DNA of 64,000 nt from JACVRW01 sp963751835 (GTDB lineage: Bacteria > Actinomycetota > Thermoleophilia > Solirubrobacterales > Thermoleophilaceae): assembly GCA_963751835.1 (NCBI GenBank), contig CAVVWD010000019.1, positions 186,001 through 250,000 on the forward strand. The letters run 5' to 3'. Below, in pieces: positions 1 to 10,925 of the stretch. Made by a program: the position numbers and the translations under genes. Under the pieces are notes generated by a model that saw only the letters and a program-made list of their open reading frames with translations, had not been told where the DNA came from and did no database searches. Positions within the stretch are counted from its first letter, which is position 1. The number at the start of each line of letters is the position of its first letter.

Positions 1-62
1 AGCGCGATGCGCAGGTCGATGACGTCGACTGACGGCTCGTGCGCGGTCTCGGTGGCGCTCAT
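1..62 (-). CDS. Oligopeptide ABC transporter ATP-binding protein, N-terminal fragment
   Basis: Only the first 20 codons are inside the window (MSATETAHEPSVDVIDLRIA). The ATG at 62..60 shares one base with the TAA stop of the upstream permease gene, so it is translationally coupled to the dpp/opp-type operon. The run VDVIDLRIA resembles the first strand of DppD/OppD-type nucleotide-binding domains, but no Walker motif lies inside the window. Function is inferred mainly from position: GntR regulator, binding protein, permease, permease, then this gene, which is the usual order for a peptide importer. Confidence 0.6.
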   Translation of the reverse strand, partial: MSATETAHEPSVDVIDLRIA

Positions 63-982
63 TACTTGTTGCTCCTCTCGAGGCCGATCGCGGCCCGGGC
101 GACGCCGTCGGTGATCAGATTCGTGCCGACGGTCAGGACGGCGATCGCGAGCACGGGAAGCAGCACACCCCACGGCATGACGGCGATCGACAGCCGGTTC
201 TCGTTGATCATGAGGCCCCAGTCGGCCGTGGGCGGCTGAATGCCGAAGCCAAGGAAGCTGATCGCCGCTATCAGGCCGATCGAGAAGGTCATCCGCAGCC
301 CGAGCTCCACGAGCAGCGGGCTGGTCACGTTCGGCAGCAGCCCCTCCATGATGATCCGCGAGCGCTTCTCGCCGGCGACCTCCTCGGCCTTGACGAAGTC
401 ACGCTCGACGATCTGCTGGGCGGCGCCGCGCATCACGCGCGCGACCCGCGGCGCGTGCGTGATTCCGACGGTCAGCACGATCAGCCACAGCTTCGGGCCA
501 ATCGCCGAGACCGCCAGCAGCACGAAGATGATCTGCGGGAACGCGAGGAACACGTCGTTGATCCGCATGAGCACGTCGTCGAGCCAGCCGCGGGAGTAGG
601 CGGCCACGAGCCCAATCGCGGTGCCGAGGACGACGCCGATCAGCGTCGCGGCGGCGGACATCCACAGCACGGACAGGCCGCCGTAGAGCCAGCGGCTGAA
701 CACGTCGCGCCCGAGCGCGTCGGCGCCGAAGATCGCATCGCTCGTCGGCCCGTGGTTCGGCGCCGCGATGAACTCGGTCTCGGAGTGGGGCGCGAACAGC
801 GGTCCGAGCAGCGCGATCAGCACGATGACGCCGACCATCCCCAGCCCGATGCGGGTGCGAGTGAGCCGGGAGGCATTGCGCAGGATGCCGAGCCACTGGA
901 AGCGCTGTAGCCGCGGCGGCGGCGCCTCCGGTCCGGCCTCCGGCACCAGGTCGAGTGCCTGCTCGACGGTCTGGTCGGTCAT
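62..982 (-). CDS. Peptide ABC transporter permease, DppC/OppC type
   Basis: A 306-residue inner-membrane permease that would pair with the DppB-like subunit to form the channel of an oligopeptide importer. After a Pro/Glu-rich cytoplasmic tail of about 45 residues comes an OppC_N-like first helix (RIGLGMVGVIVLIALLGP), then five further hydrophobic segments. The EAA coupling loop is visible as EEVAGEKRSRIIMEGLLPN, where the ATPase docks. The ATG at 982..980 overlaps the TGA of the upstream permease by four bases (ATGA). A longer in-frame reading exists but would run through the preceding gene, so this start is preferred. The substrate cannot be told from sequence. Confidence 0.88.
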   Translation of the reverse strand: MTDQTVEQALDLVPEAGPEAPPPRLQRFQWLGILRNASRLTRTRIGLGMVGVIVLIALLGPLFAPHSETEFIAAPNHGPTSDAIFGADALGRDVFSRWLYGGLSVLWMSAAATLIGVVLGTAIGLVAAYSRGWLDDVLMRINDVFLAFPQIIFVLLAVSAIGPKLWLIVLTVGITHAPRVARVMRGAAQQIVERDFVKAEEVAGEKRSRIIMEGLLPNVTSPLLVELGLRMTFSIGLIAAISFLGFGIQPPTADWGLMINENRLSIAVMPWGVLLPVLAIAVLTVGTNLITDGVARAAIGLERSNK

Positions 983-1932
983 CGCGCCTCCGTCCGCAGC
1001 CGTGGCGTGACGGCAATCGTCGCCAGGTCGGCGAGCAGGTTGAGCACCACGTAGATCGCCGCCGCCAGCAGCGTGATCGCCTGCACCACGAGAATGTCGC
1101 GGTTGCCAACCGCATCGATGAACAGCGAGCCGATGCCCGGATACGAGAACACGAACTCCACCATCACGACGCCGCCGGCCATCCACGCCAGCTGCAGCGC
1201 GGTGACCTGGATTGCGGGCACGATCGCATTGGGAACGGCGTGGCGCCAGATCACCGTGCGCTCGGGAAGGCCCTTCAGGCGCGCCATCGTCACGTACTCC
1301 GACTCGAGCACCTCGATCATCGAGCCGCGCATGATCCGGCTGATGTAGGGCGTGACCGCGAGCACCAGCGTGGCAGCGGGCAGCACCACCACGCTCGGCT
1401 CCGTCCACGCCCGCTGGTCCGGCGCGAGCAGCGAGACCGCCGGGAACCAATGGAACACGCTCGTAGCGAACAGAAGGATCAGCCCGATGCCGATCACGAA
1501 CTCGGGCAGCGCCGCGAGCACGAGGGTCGACGTCGAGGCGATGTGGTCGACGGGGCGGTCGCGGCGCATCGCCGTCCACACGCCGAGCCCGATCGACAGC
1601 GGGACCGCGACCACGGCGGCCACGAACACCAGGAACGCGGTGTTGGCGACGCGGTCCGACAGCAGCTCGGTCACCGCCTGCTGGGTCGCCGCGGACTCGC
1701 CGAAGCTGCCGGTGAGCACTCCGCCGATCCAGTCGAGGTACTGGGTGACCACCGAGTCGTTGAGGTTGAGCTGCTCGCGCAGCGCGGCAACTCGGTCGGG
1801 CGTGGCCTCCCTGCCGAGGATCGCGGTAGCCGCGTCACCTGGCAGCGCCAGCACCGCGGCGAAGACGATCAGCGAGATCAGAAACAGCGTGAGGACGCCT
1901 TGAGCCAGCCGGCGCACGATGAGCCTAGCCAA
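979..1932 (-). CDS. Peptide ABC transporter permease, DppB/OppB type
   Basis: A 317-residue membrane protein beginning MARLIVRRLAQGVLTLFLIS, the typical DppB first helix. It continues with the extracytoplasmic domain (res. about 30-95, including GREATPDRVAALREQLNL), five more membrane segments, and the EAA loop MARLKGLPERTVIWRHAVPN. It is full length for the family. The start overlaps the end of the binding-protein gene by 8 bases, and its stop overlaps the next permease by 4, so the operon is tightly coupled. Confidence 0.9.
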   Translation of the reverse strand: MARLIVRRLAQGVLTLFLISLIVFAAVLALPGDAATAILGREATPDRVAALREQLNLNDSVVTQYLDWIGGVLTGSFGESAATQQAVTELLSDRVANTAFLVFVAAVVAVPLSIGLGVWTAMRRDRPVDHIASTSTLVLAALPEFVIGIGLILLFATSVFHWFPAVSLLAPDQRAWTEPSVVVLPAATLVLAVTPYISRIMRGSMIEVLESEYVTMARLKGLPERTVIWRHAVPNAIVPAIQVTALQLAWMAGGVVMVEFVFSYPGIGSLFIDAVGNRDILVVQAITLLAAAIYVVLNLLADLATIAVTPRLRTEAR

Positions 1933-3538
1933 GGAAACCCACCCTTCCGAAGCCGTAGTTGGTCAGCGGGAAGCCGGACTTCGCGGGCTGGAACCCGGCG
2001 ACCGTGGTGTTGTAGGCATCGATCTGGTTGCTGAACGACCAGACGATCAGGCCCCCCCGCTCGTACTCGATCTTCTGCGCCGCCTTGAGCAACTCGATGT
2101 GCTTGGCCTCGTCGAGCTCCGCGCGCGCCTGTGCGATCAGGTCGAGGAACTCGGGGTCCGCCCAGTGCGTCTCGTTGAACGGGGAGTCCGGCAGGCTGCC
2201 CTGCGCGACCTGGCTCAGGTATGACCGGGTGGCCCAGAAGTCCTGGGCGAACGTCCAGGACAGGTAGTTGTCGCCGTAGAAGGTCCCGGGGTCGACCTTG
2301 CGCACGTTGATCGTCACGCCCGCGGCCTTGGCCTGCTCGGCGATCACCTGAGCCGCCTCGACGATCCCCTGGAACACCGCTGAGGTCACGAGCTCGACGC
2401 TCAGGTCGCTCTGCCCCGCCCGCCTGAGGAGCGACTTGGCCTGGTCCAGGTCCTGCCGTCGCTGAGGCAGGTCGCTGTTGTAGGCCGGGTCGTACGGCGA
2501 GTAGAGGTCGTTCGCCACACGGCCCTGGCCCGAGAGCACCTGCTCGATCATCTGCTCCCGGTCGACGAGCAGGCGCATCGCCTGGCGCACGCGGACGTCC
2601 TTGAAGGGCTCCTGGTCGACTCGCATGGTGAACGGCTGCCAGCCGCCCGTCTCCGAGATCAGCACCTTGAACTCGTCGTTGGACTTGACCTGCGCGATCT
2701 GACCCGGCGGCAGGTTCGTGATCGCGTCGACCTGGCCGCTCAGCAGCGCGTTGACGCGCGGCGTGTCGTCGGGGAAGTCGATGATCACGACCTCGTCCGC
2801 TCGCGGCATGCCCTCGCGCCAGTAGTCGGGGTTCTTCTTGAACACGCTGCGCTCGCCGGGGTCGAAGCTGTCGTACATGAACGGCCCCGTCCCCACCGGC
2901 TTCGCCGGGTCGTAGTCGGTGGGAACGATCGAGTTGAAGTACTGGCCGAGGTCGTCGGGGAAGCCGACATTCGGGAACTTCAGCTGGATGCGCACCGTGC
3001 GGTCGTCGAGCTTCCGCGACCGCTTGAGGTCCATGTAGGAGATCGAGGCGGCGCCGGTCTTCGGGTCGTCCGGGTCGATGATGCGGCTCCAGCGAGAACA
3101 GCACGTCGTCGGCGGTTACCGGCTTGCCGTTGTGGAAGGTGATGCCGGGCTGCAGCCGGATCGTCCACTTCTCCGCCCCCTTCTCGGGCTCGATCGACTC
3201 GGCGAGCACGAGCTCGAAGTCCGAGTTGGTGTCGCGGCCGGCCAGCGGCTCGTAGAGCTGGAAGGCGCGTGAGATGTCGGGCACGGTTGCGAGCACGTGG
3301 GCATCGATGCTGTCGTCGGCGCCACCCCCGGCGACGCCGATGCGCATCGTGCCGCCGTCTCGCACTCCCTCCAGCGAGCTGGCGCCGAAGTCGCTCGTCG
3401 GGTACGTCCACATCCTCGCTGCCGCACGGCGCCGAGAACGCCGCCGGCTCCGAGGAGCACACCGCCGGCCACTGCTCCCCGGAGCGCATCGCGGCGGGTG
3501 AGGGCACGTCGCTCGAAGAGGTTCTCGCCGCCGCTCAT
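1925..3538 (-). pseudogene. Peptide ABC transporter substrate-binding protein (SBP family 5), two frameshifts
   Basis: Extracytoplasmic solute-binding protein of the importer. The N-terminus carries a twin-arginine signal (ALTRRDALRGAVAGGVLLGA) from ATG 3538. The reading then moves to another frame near 3411-3428, giving TSDFGASSLEGVRDGGTMRI and the typical ADDVLFSL motif. It moves back near 3096, where one extra C in GAGCCGC would explain a jump into RIIDPDDPKTG. From about 3090 to the stop the protein is uninterrupted and typical of SBP_bac_5. The two shifts cancel, so the total length (538 codons) is normal. Every segment is well conserved, so sequence error is at least as likely as a true pseudogene. 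The ATG overlaps the GntR gene stop by 4 bases. Confidence 0.8.
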
Positions 3539-4230
3539 TGAACCGTTGCCTCCTCTGCCGTCTCGCGAGCGATCTGCTCGCCGATCAGGCGCGCCGACAG
3601 GCGCAGGTGCTGGACGACCAGCTCCTGTGTGCCGGGGTCGCGCCGCTCGAGCGCGTCGAGCAGCCGCTCGTGGTCGCCCACGTAGTCGGCCGCCGGATAG
3701 ACCGGGTGGTGGCGCAGCAGCATGCGCGTCTCCGCGGCGAGCGTCTCGTGTGCCTTGCTCAGTCGTGGGCTGCCGCAGAGGTCGACGAGCTCCCGATGGA
3801 AGCGGATGTCGGCGGCGATCACGGGGTCGGTCACGGCACCCTGGTTGGCGAGCGCCTGCCGCATCGTGTGGAGCGCCTCGCGCAGCGGGGAGAGGTCGAC
3901 CGGCTCATCGCGGTCGAGAATCTGCCGCACGGCGCCGGCCTCGATCACCTCGCGCGCCCCGTACACGTCCAGCCGGTCCTCGAGCGACACCACACGCACG
4001 ACCGCGCCGCGATGCATCTGATGCTCGACGAGGCCCTCCTGCACGAGCTGGCGTATGGCCTCGCGGACGGCGCTGCGCCCGGTGCCGAGCTCGCGGGAGA
4101 GGGGTACCTCGCGTAGCTGCTCACCTTGGGGGATGCGACCGTCGACGATCGCGTCGCGCAGTTCCGTCAGGACCTGCTCGGTGGTCGAGGCGCGCTCGAT
4201 GCTCCGGAGCCGCCACGTATCGACGGTCAA
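3535..4230 (-). CDS. GntR-family transcriptional regulator with FCD domain
   Basis: A 231-residue regulator of the FadR subfamily. The N-terminal winged helix (res. about 12-80) holds the GntR signature around LSRELGTGRSAVREAIRQL, followed by a helical FCD ligand domain with the metal/acid-binding pattern D-x3-H (DIRFH) and further His residues in LLRHH and GDHERLL. It is the first gene of the peptide-importer operon (4-base overlap with the binding-protein gene), so it probably controls that operon in response to an organic acid or peptide-derived ligand. A palindrome upstream at 4256-4282 is a good candidate for its own operator. Confidence 0.88.
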   Translation of the reverse strand: MTVDTWRLRSIERASTTEQVLTELRDAIVDGRIPQGEQLREVPLSRELGTGRSAVREAIRQLVQEGLVEHQMHRGAVVRVVSLEDRLDVYGAREVIEAGAVRQILDRDEPVDLSPLREALHTMRQALANQGAVTDPVIAADIRFHRELVDLCGSPRLSKAHETLAAETRMLLRHHPVYPAADYVGDHERLLDALERRDPGTQELVVQHLRLSARLIGEQIARETAEEATVQ

Positions 4231-4255
4231 TGGAGACCACCCACTCCCTCAGTAG

Positions 4256-4282
4256 GTTGTCGGCAATGTACATGTCGACAAC
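4256..4282. promoter_or_regulatory. Palindromic candidate GntR operator
   Basis: GTTGTCG (4256-4262) and CGACAAC (4276-4282) form perfect 7-base arms around a 13-base spacer that itself contains the palindrome ATGTACAT (4266-4273). It lies between the leftward gntR gene (start 4230) and rightward uvrB (start 4331). FadR-type GntR proteins bind dyads of this size, commonly upstream of their own gene, so autoregulation of the importer operon is the simplest reading. Binding is inferred, not shown. Confidence 0.5.
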
Positions 4283-4315
4283 GCGTCAGTCAATGGTGCT
4301 GTCCGACGCCACCGC

Positions 4316-4321
4316 TAACGT
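4316..4321 (+). promoter_or_regulatory. Candidate -10 element for leaderless uvrB
   Basis: TAACGT lies 9 bases before the uvrB ATG at 4331, and no Shine-Dalgarno sequence is seen. This fits a transcript starting at or next to the ATG. No SOS-box dyad (GAAC-N4-GTTC) is visible here, unlike upstream of uvrA. Confidence 0.3.
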
Positions 4322-4330
4322 TCATCGGTC

Positions 4331-6334
4331 ATGCCCGAATTTCGCGTCAACCCCGCGTACAGAGCCGTAGCGGACCAGCCGACGGCACTGGCGCAACTGG
4401 CGGAGGGAATCGACGCCGGCGAGCGCTTCCAGACCCTCCTGGGCGTCACCGGCTCGGGCAAGACCGCCACGATGGCGTTCGCGATCGAGCAGGTGCAGCG
4501 GCCCGCGCTCGTGATCGCCCACAACAAGACGCTCGCGGCGCAGCTCTGCAACGAGTTCCGTGAGTTCTTCCCCGAGAACGCCGTCGAGTACTTCGTCTCC
4601 TACTACGACTACTACCAGCCGGAGGCGTACGTCCCGGCACAGGACCTCTACATCGAGAAGGACTCCTCGATCAACGAGGAGATCGACCGGCTGCGGCACG
4701 CCGCGACGAGCGCGCTGTTTGCCCGGCGCGACGTCGTCGTGGTGGCGAGCGTGTCGTGCATCTACGGCCTCGGCTCGCCCCAGAAGTACAACGCCCAGGT
4801 CACGCTCCTGACGAAGGGCGAGATGGTCGACCGCGACGAGATCCTGCGCAAGCTCGTCGACAACATGTACACGCGCAACGACGCCTCGCTCGGGCGCGGG
4901 TCCTTCCGGGTGAGAGGCGAGACGCTCGAGGTCTTCCCCGCCTATGCCGAGTCGGCCTACAGGGCGGTCTTCTTCGGCGACGAGATCGAGCAGATCCAGC
5001 ACTTCGACCCGCTGACCGGCGAGGTCTTCCAGGAGGTCGGGCACGCGGGCATCTGGCCGGCCACCCACTACGCCACCGACCGGGTCACCATCGAGGGCAC
5101 CATCAACCAGATCCGCGACGAGCTCGAGCAGCGCTGCAAGGAGCTCGAGGAGGAGGGCAAGCTGCTCGAGTCGCACCGGCTGCGCCAGCGCACGCAGTTC
5201 GACATGGAGATGCTGCGCGAGCTCGGCTACTGCAACGGCATCGAGAACTATTCGCGCTTCCTGGACGGCCGCGCTCCCGGGGAGCGCCCGTTCTGCCTGC
5301 TCGACTTCTTCCCCGACGACTTCGTCTGCTTCGTCGACGAGTCGCACCAGACGGTCCCGCAGATCGGCGGCATGTACGAGGGCGACCGCTCGCGCAAGCA
5401 GACGCTCGTGGAGTACGGGTTCCGCCTGCCGAGCGCGCTCGACAACCGGCCGCAGACCTTCGACGAGTACCTCCAGCACACGCCCCAGATCGTGTTCGTG
5501 TCGGCCACCCCGGGCGAGTTCGAGCGCAACCACGCGAGCCGGATCGTCGAGCAGATCGTCCGTCCGACCGGGATCGTCGACCCCGAGGTCGACGTGCGCG
5601 AGACCAAGAACCAGATCGACGACCTGATGGAGGAGATCCGCAAGCGCGTCGAGACCGAGGAGCGCACGCTCGTCACGACGCTGACGAAGAAGATGGCCGA
5701 GGACCTGACCGACTACCTGCTCGAGTACGGCTTCCGGGTCCGCTACCTCCACTCCGAGATCGACACGCTCGAGCGGATCCAGATCATCCGCGAGCTGCGG
5801 CTCGGCGAGTTCGACATCCTCGTCGGAGTCAACCTGCTGCGCGAGGGCCTCGACCTGCCCGAGGTCTCGCTGGTGGCGATCCTCGACGCCGACAAGGAGG
5901 GCTTCCTGCGCGGCGAGACCTCGCTGATCCAGACGATCGGGCGCGCCGCCCGCAACGTGCGCGGCACGGTGATCATGTACGCGGACAAGGAGACCGCGGC
6001 GATGCGCAGCGCGATCGGGGAGACGAACCGCCGCCGCGCCATCCAGGTCGCCTACAACGAGGAGCACGGCATCACGCCGGCCACGATCCAGAAGGGGATC
6101 TCCGACATAACCGACTTCCTGATGATGGAGTCGAAGGTCCCCACCGGCCGGGGGCGCCGCAAGCGCGACACCGAGGGCATGTCCGCGGAGGAGATCCGCA
6201 AGACGATCGTCGAGCTCGAGGAGGAGATGCTGGCCGCCGCGGACGACCTGCGCTTCGAGTACGCGGCCAAGCTACGGGACGAGATCAAGGCGCTTCGCCG
6301 AGAGCTGGAGGAGGCCGAGGCGAGCGCCTCGTAG
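4331..6334 (+). CDS. uvrB: UvrABC excision nuclease subunit B
   Basis: Damage-verification helicase of nucleotide excision repair: it is loaded by UvrA2, clamps the damaged strand, then recruits UvrC. The 667 residues are full length. Walker A is GVTGSGKT (res. 38-45). The beta-hairpin that inserts between strands is around YYDYYQPEAYVP (res. about 92-103). Helicase motifs include CFVDESHQTVPQ and TLTKKMAEDL, and QTIGRAARN marks motif VI. The C-terminal UvrC-binding UVR motif is DDLRFEYAAKLRDEIKALRR. No frame interruption is present. uvrA lies about 1.6 kb downstream on the same strand. Confidence 0.98.
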   Translation: MPEFRVNPAYRAVADQPTALAQLAEGIDAGERFQTLLGVTGSGKTATMAFAIEQVQRPALVIAHNKTLAAQLCNEFREFFPENAVEYFVSYYDYYQPEAYVPAQDLYIEKDSSINEEIDRLRHAATSALFARRDVVVVASVSCIYGLGSPQKYNAQVTLLTKGEMVDRDEILRKLVDNMYTRNDASLGRGSFRVRGETLEVFPAYAESAYRAVFFGDEIEQIQHFDPLTGEVFQEVGHAGIWPATHYATDRVTIEGTINQIRDELEQRCKELEEEGKLLESHRLRQRTQFDMEMLRELGYCNGIENYSRFLDGRAPGERPFCLLDFFPDDFVCFVDESHQTVPQIGGMYEGDRSRKQTLVEYGFRLPSALDNRPQTFDEYLQHTPQIVFVSATPGEFERNHASRIVEQIVRPTGIVDPEVDVRETKNQIDDLMEEIRKRVETEERTLVTTLTKKMAEDLTDYLLEYGFRVRYLHSEIDTLERIQIIRELRLGEFDILVGVNLLREGLDLPEVSLVAILDADKEGFLRGETSLIQTIGRAARNVRGTVIMYADKETAAMRSAIGETNRRRAIQVAYNEEHGITPATIQKGISDITDFLMMESKVPTGRGRRKRDTEGMSAEEIRKTIVELEEEMLAAADDLRFEYAAKLRDEIKALRRELEEAEASAS

Positions 6335-6377
6335 CCGCCCGGACGGCGCGGACGTTGCCGGTTACCCTTCGCTCCCG

Positions 6378-6941
6378 ATGGGTGAGGAGCGCCAGAAGCA
6401 GTCCCCGGCGGCCGCCGCCGCCGAGCAGGTCCGGGCGATCATCGAGGCCGCCGAGCGCGAGACCGAGGCTCAGCTGCGCCGGGTCCAGGAGGCCGCCGAC
6501 GGACTTGCCGTGCGGGCGGACGAGATCGAGCGGGAGCTCGAACGGCTCGCGGAGGGGGTGCGGGGGGCCATTCGAGGGCTTCGCGAGGACCTGAAGGGAC
6601 TGCGCGGCGGGGCCGCCGCGCCGGACGACCCGGCCCCCGAGCCGGTCGCGAAGGGGGCCACGCTCGCCCACGCGGAGCCCCCGGAGGAGATCAAGCCGGC
6701 GGCGGAGCGCAGCGAGGATGCGGAGCTCGGGGCCGCGGCCGAGACGGCCGCTGCCGAGACGCCCGCGGCGGAGGGCGGGGCCGGGGCTGCACCCGGCAAC
6801 GAAGGCGCCCGCGTGATCGCGCTCAACATGGCGCTCAACGGCTCACCGCGCGAGGAGACCGCCGCGTACCTGGCCGAGAACTTCGAGCTCGACGACCCGG
6901 ACGCGCTGCTCGACGACGTCTACGCCCGCGCGGGCGGCTGA
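6378..6941 (+). CDS. Coiled-coil protein of unknown function
   Basis: A 187-residue acidic, Ala/Glu-rich protein that I do not recognise by name. Residues about 10-75 form a continuous amphipathic helix rich in E, R, A and L, with heptad-like leucines (a likely coiled coil). A disordered Pro/Ala/Glu linker follows, and the end is a short, better-ordered module GARVIALNMALNGSPREETA followed by YLAENFELDDPDALLDDVYA. The pattern recalls DivIVA-like or cell-pole-associated actinobacterial proteins, but no family can be assigned. It starts 43 bases after uvrB. The codon use matches its neighbours, so it is probably genuine. Confidence 0.65.
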   Translation: MGEERQKQSPAAAAAEQVRAIIEAAERETEAQLRRVQEAADGLAVRADEIERELERLAEGVRGAIRGLREDLKGLRGGAAAPDDPAPEPVAKGATLAHAEPPEEIKPAAERSEDAELGAAAETAAAETPAAEGGAGAAPGNEGARVIALNMALNGSPREETAAYLAENFELDDPDALLDDVYARAGG

Positions 6942-7338
6942 GCGCCCGCGACCGCCGGCCGCGGGCGCGCGCCCCCCTCTCGCTTCCCTCGTTGGGCACT
7001 GGGACCGGGCTTGGTCTCCGCGGACCGGGTCAGGGCTGGGGAAGGGGTCGTGGACAGCGGCCACTGCGATCCTCGGCAGTGAGCGAGCTTCGGCTGATCC
7101 CCGATCCTCCCGAATCTTCATCGGCGCCGAAGGAACCCCAACCGGGGATCTGGCACTCCCGTCCTGCCTCGCAGGGCTCCTGGCCCACCGATCCAGGACG
7201 GCTCGCATTTCCCGACCGGCGCGGCCGAACGATCTTCGATCACCTCCGGGACGCAGCGCCCGAGGAGCAACACCCCTTCCCCAGCCCATACGCGAGACCG
7301 ACCCGGCGCCACCCAACGGAAAGGGGAGCGGGCGCGCG
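6942..7338. repeat. 397-base non-coding region forming one large imperfect inverted repeat (structured RNA or MITE-like)
   Basis: This gap lies exactly between two convergent stop codons. Outer arms pair over most of their length: GCGCGCGCCC near 6965 with its complement at 7330-7339, GTTGGG (6991-6996) with CCCAAC (7312-7317), a bulged GGTCTC..GCG / CGCGAGACC section, and a perfect 16-base stem GGGCTGGGGAAGGGGT (7033-7048) with 7272-7287. Inside are further hairpins: CACTGC/GCAGTG (7062-7067/7076-7081), AGC-TTCG-GCT (7086-7095, a C(UUCG)G tetraloop), GATCCCCG/CGGGGATC (7096-7103/7143-7150) and CGTCCTG/CAGGACG (7160-7166/7194-7200). No convincing protein is encoded on either strand. I could not match it to RNase P RNA, tmRNA or SRP RNA. 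Confidence 0.55.
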
Positions 7339-7728
7339 CTACTCCACGGGCGAGGCGAGCTCGATCAGGGTCCCGTCGGGGTCGCGCACATAGGCCACGT
7401 CCTGGCCCCAGGGCTTCGTCTGCGGGGCCGTGACGGGCTCGGCGCCACCCCTGACAGCTCGTTCGTACGCCCCCTCCACGTCCTCGGTCACGAAGCAGAC
7501 CTCGAACGACGGCCGCCCCGGCTCCGGGTCCCCCGGGGCGTAGACGTTCGGCAGGTTGGAAGCCGCCAGCTCGTGGGCGGCGAAGGCCAGGGCGGTCGCG
7601 CCAGTCTCGAGCTCGGCGTATTGCCCGCTCTCGTGCAGGAACCGGCGCTCGAGGCCGAGGATGCGCTCGTAGAACTCGAGGCTCTGCCCGACGTCCTCGA
7701 CGTAGAGGATCGTGTATCCGAAGCGCAC
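7339..7728 (-). CDS. VOC-superfamily (glyoxalase/dioxygenase-like) protein
   Basis: A 129-residue single-domain vicinal-oxygen-chelate protein with the two beta-alpha-beta-beta-beta modules: MRFGYTILYVEDVGQSLEFY (res. 1-20) with LGLERRFLHE, then a second half with FVTEDVEGAYERAVRGGAEP and the typical end YVRDPDGTLIELASPVE. The conserved Glu in LIELASP is a usual metal ligand. The first-strand position that carries His in glyoxalase I is Tyr here, so it is not clearly a glyoxalase. It lies 12 bases downstream of a 44-codon ORF. Confidence 0.85.
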   Translation of the reverse strand: MRFGYTILYVEDVGQSLEFYERILGLERRFLHESGQYAELETGATALAFAAHELAASNLPNVYAPGDPEPGRPSFEVCFVTEDVEGAYERAVRGGAEPVTAPQTKPWGQDVAYVRDPDGTLIELASPVE

Positions 7729-7740
7729 CAGGGCGACCCG

Positions 7741-7875
7741 CTACGCGCCCGCCCCGGCGCCGCCCTCGTCGAGCCGGTCGAGGATGCGGAACAGGGCCAT
7801 ACGCTGGGCCCGCATCTCCTCGACGCGGAGCAGCTCCCGCATGAAGGCCCTGTCGTCCGGGTCCATCCCGGCCAT
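7741..7875 (-). CDS. Small 44-residue protein of unknown function
   Basis: An ORF from ATG 7875 to TAG 7741 encodes a charged helical peptide: MAGMDPDDRAFMRELLRVEE, then a segment rich in Met, Arg and Leu, and a Gly/Ala tail. An alternative ATG is at 7866. It sits 12 bases upstream of the VOC gene on the same strand, compatible with a two-gene unit transcribed away from uvrA. I do not recognise a family. Support is codon pattern and spacing only. Confidence 0.4.
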   Translation of the reverse strand: MAGMDPDDRAFMRELLRVEEMRAQRMALFRILDRLDEGGAGAGA

Positions 7876-7936
7876 TGTGTCACGGCGGATGTGACGGCAG
7901 GCAGCGGTCTGCAACAACCCCGCAACTTGCGGGAAG

Positions 7937-7950
7937 CGAACACAGGTTCG
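7937..7950 (+). promoter_or_regulatory. LexA-type SOS box upstream of uvrA
   Basis: CGAAC-ACAG-GTTCG matches the Gram-positive/actinobacterial LexA consensus GAAC-N4-GTTC with both half-sites perfect and one further paired base on each side. A plausible -10, TAGACT (7966-7971), lies downstream, so the box would cover the -35 region. This supports LexA repression of uvrA and induction on DNA damage. Confidence 0.75.
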
Positions 7951-7983
7951 ATCCGAAACCCGCTCTAGACTCGTAGTCCTCCT

Positions 7984-10857
<2,874 letters not shown>

Positions 10858-10859
10858 TC

Positions 10860-10884
10860 GCGGCCGCGGCCGCGCCGCGGCCGC
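10860..10884. terminator. GC-rich hairpin between convergent uvrA and the DJ-1-like gene
   Basis: GCGGCCGCGGC (10860-10870) pairs perfectly with GCCGCGGCCGC (10874-10884) across a 3-base loop. It starts 3 bases after the uvrA stop and precedes the convergent gene end at 10926. No T-run follows, so it would be a non-canonical or bidirectional terminator. Confidence 0.5.
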
Positions 10885-10925
10885 CCGGGAGCCCTACCGG
10901 GACGACTTGGTGTCGCCAGGCGACA

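Noticed and set aside
6942..7338. RNase P RNA, tmRNA or SRP RNA in the large inverted-repeat gap.
   Set aside because: None of the conserved cores of these RNAs could be found. I kept it as an unidentified structured or repeat element.
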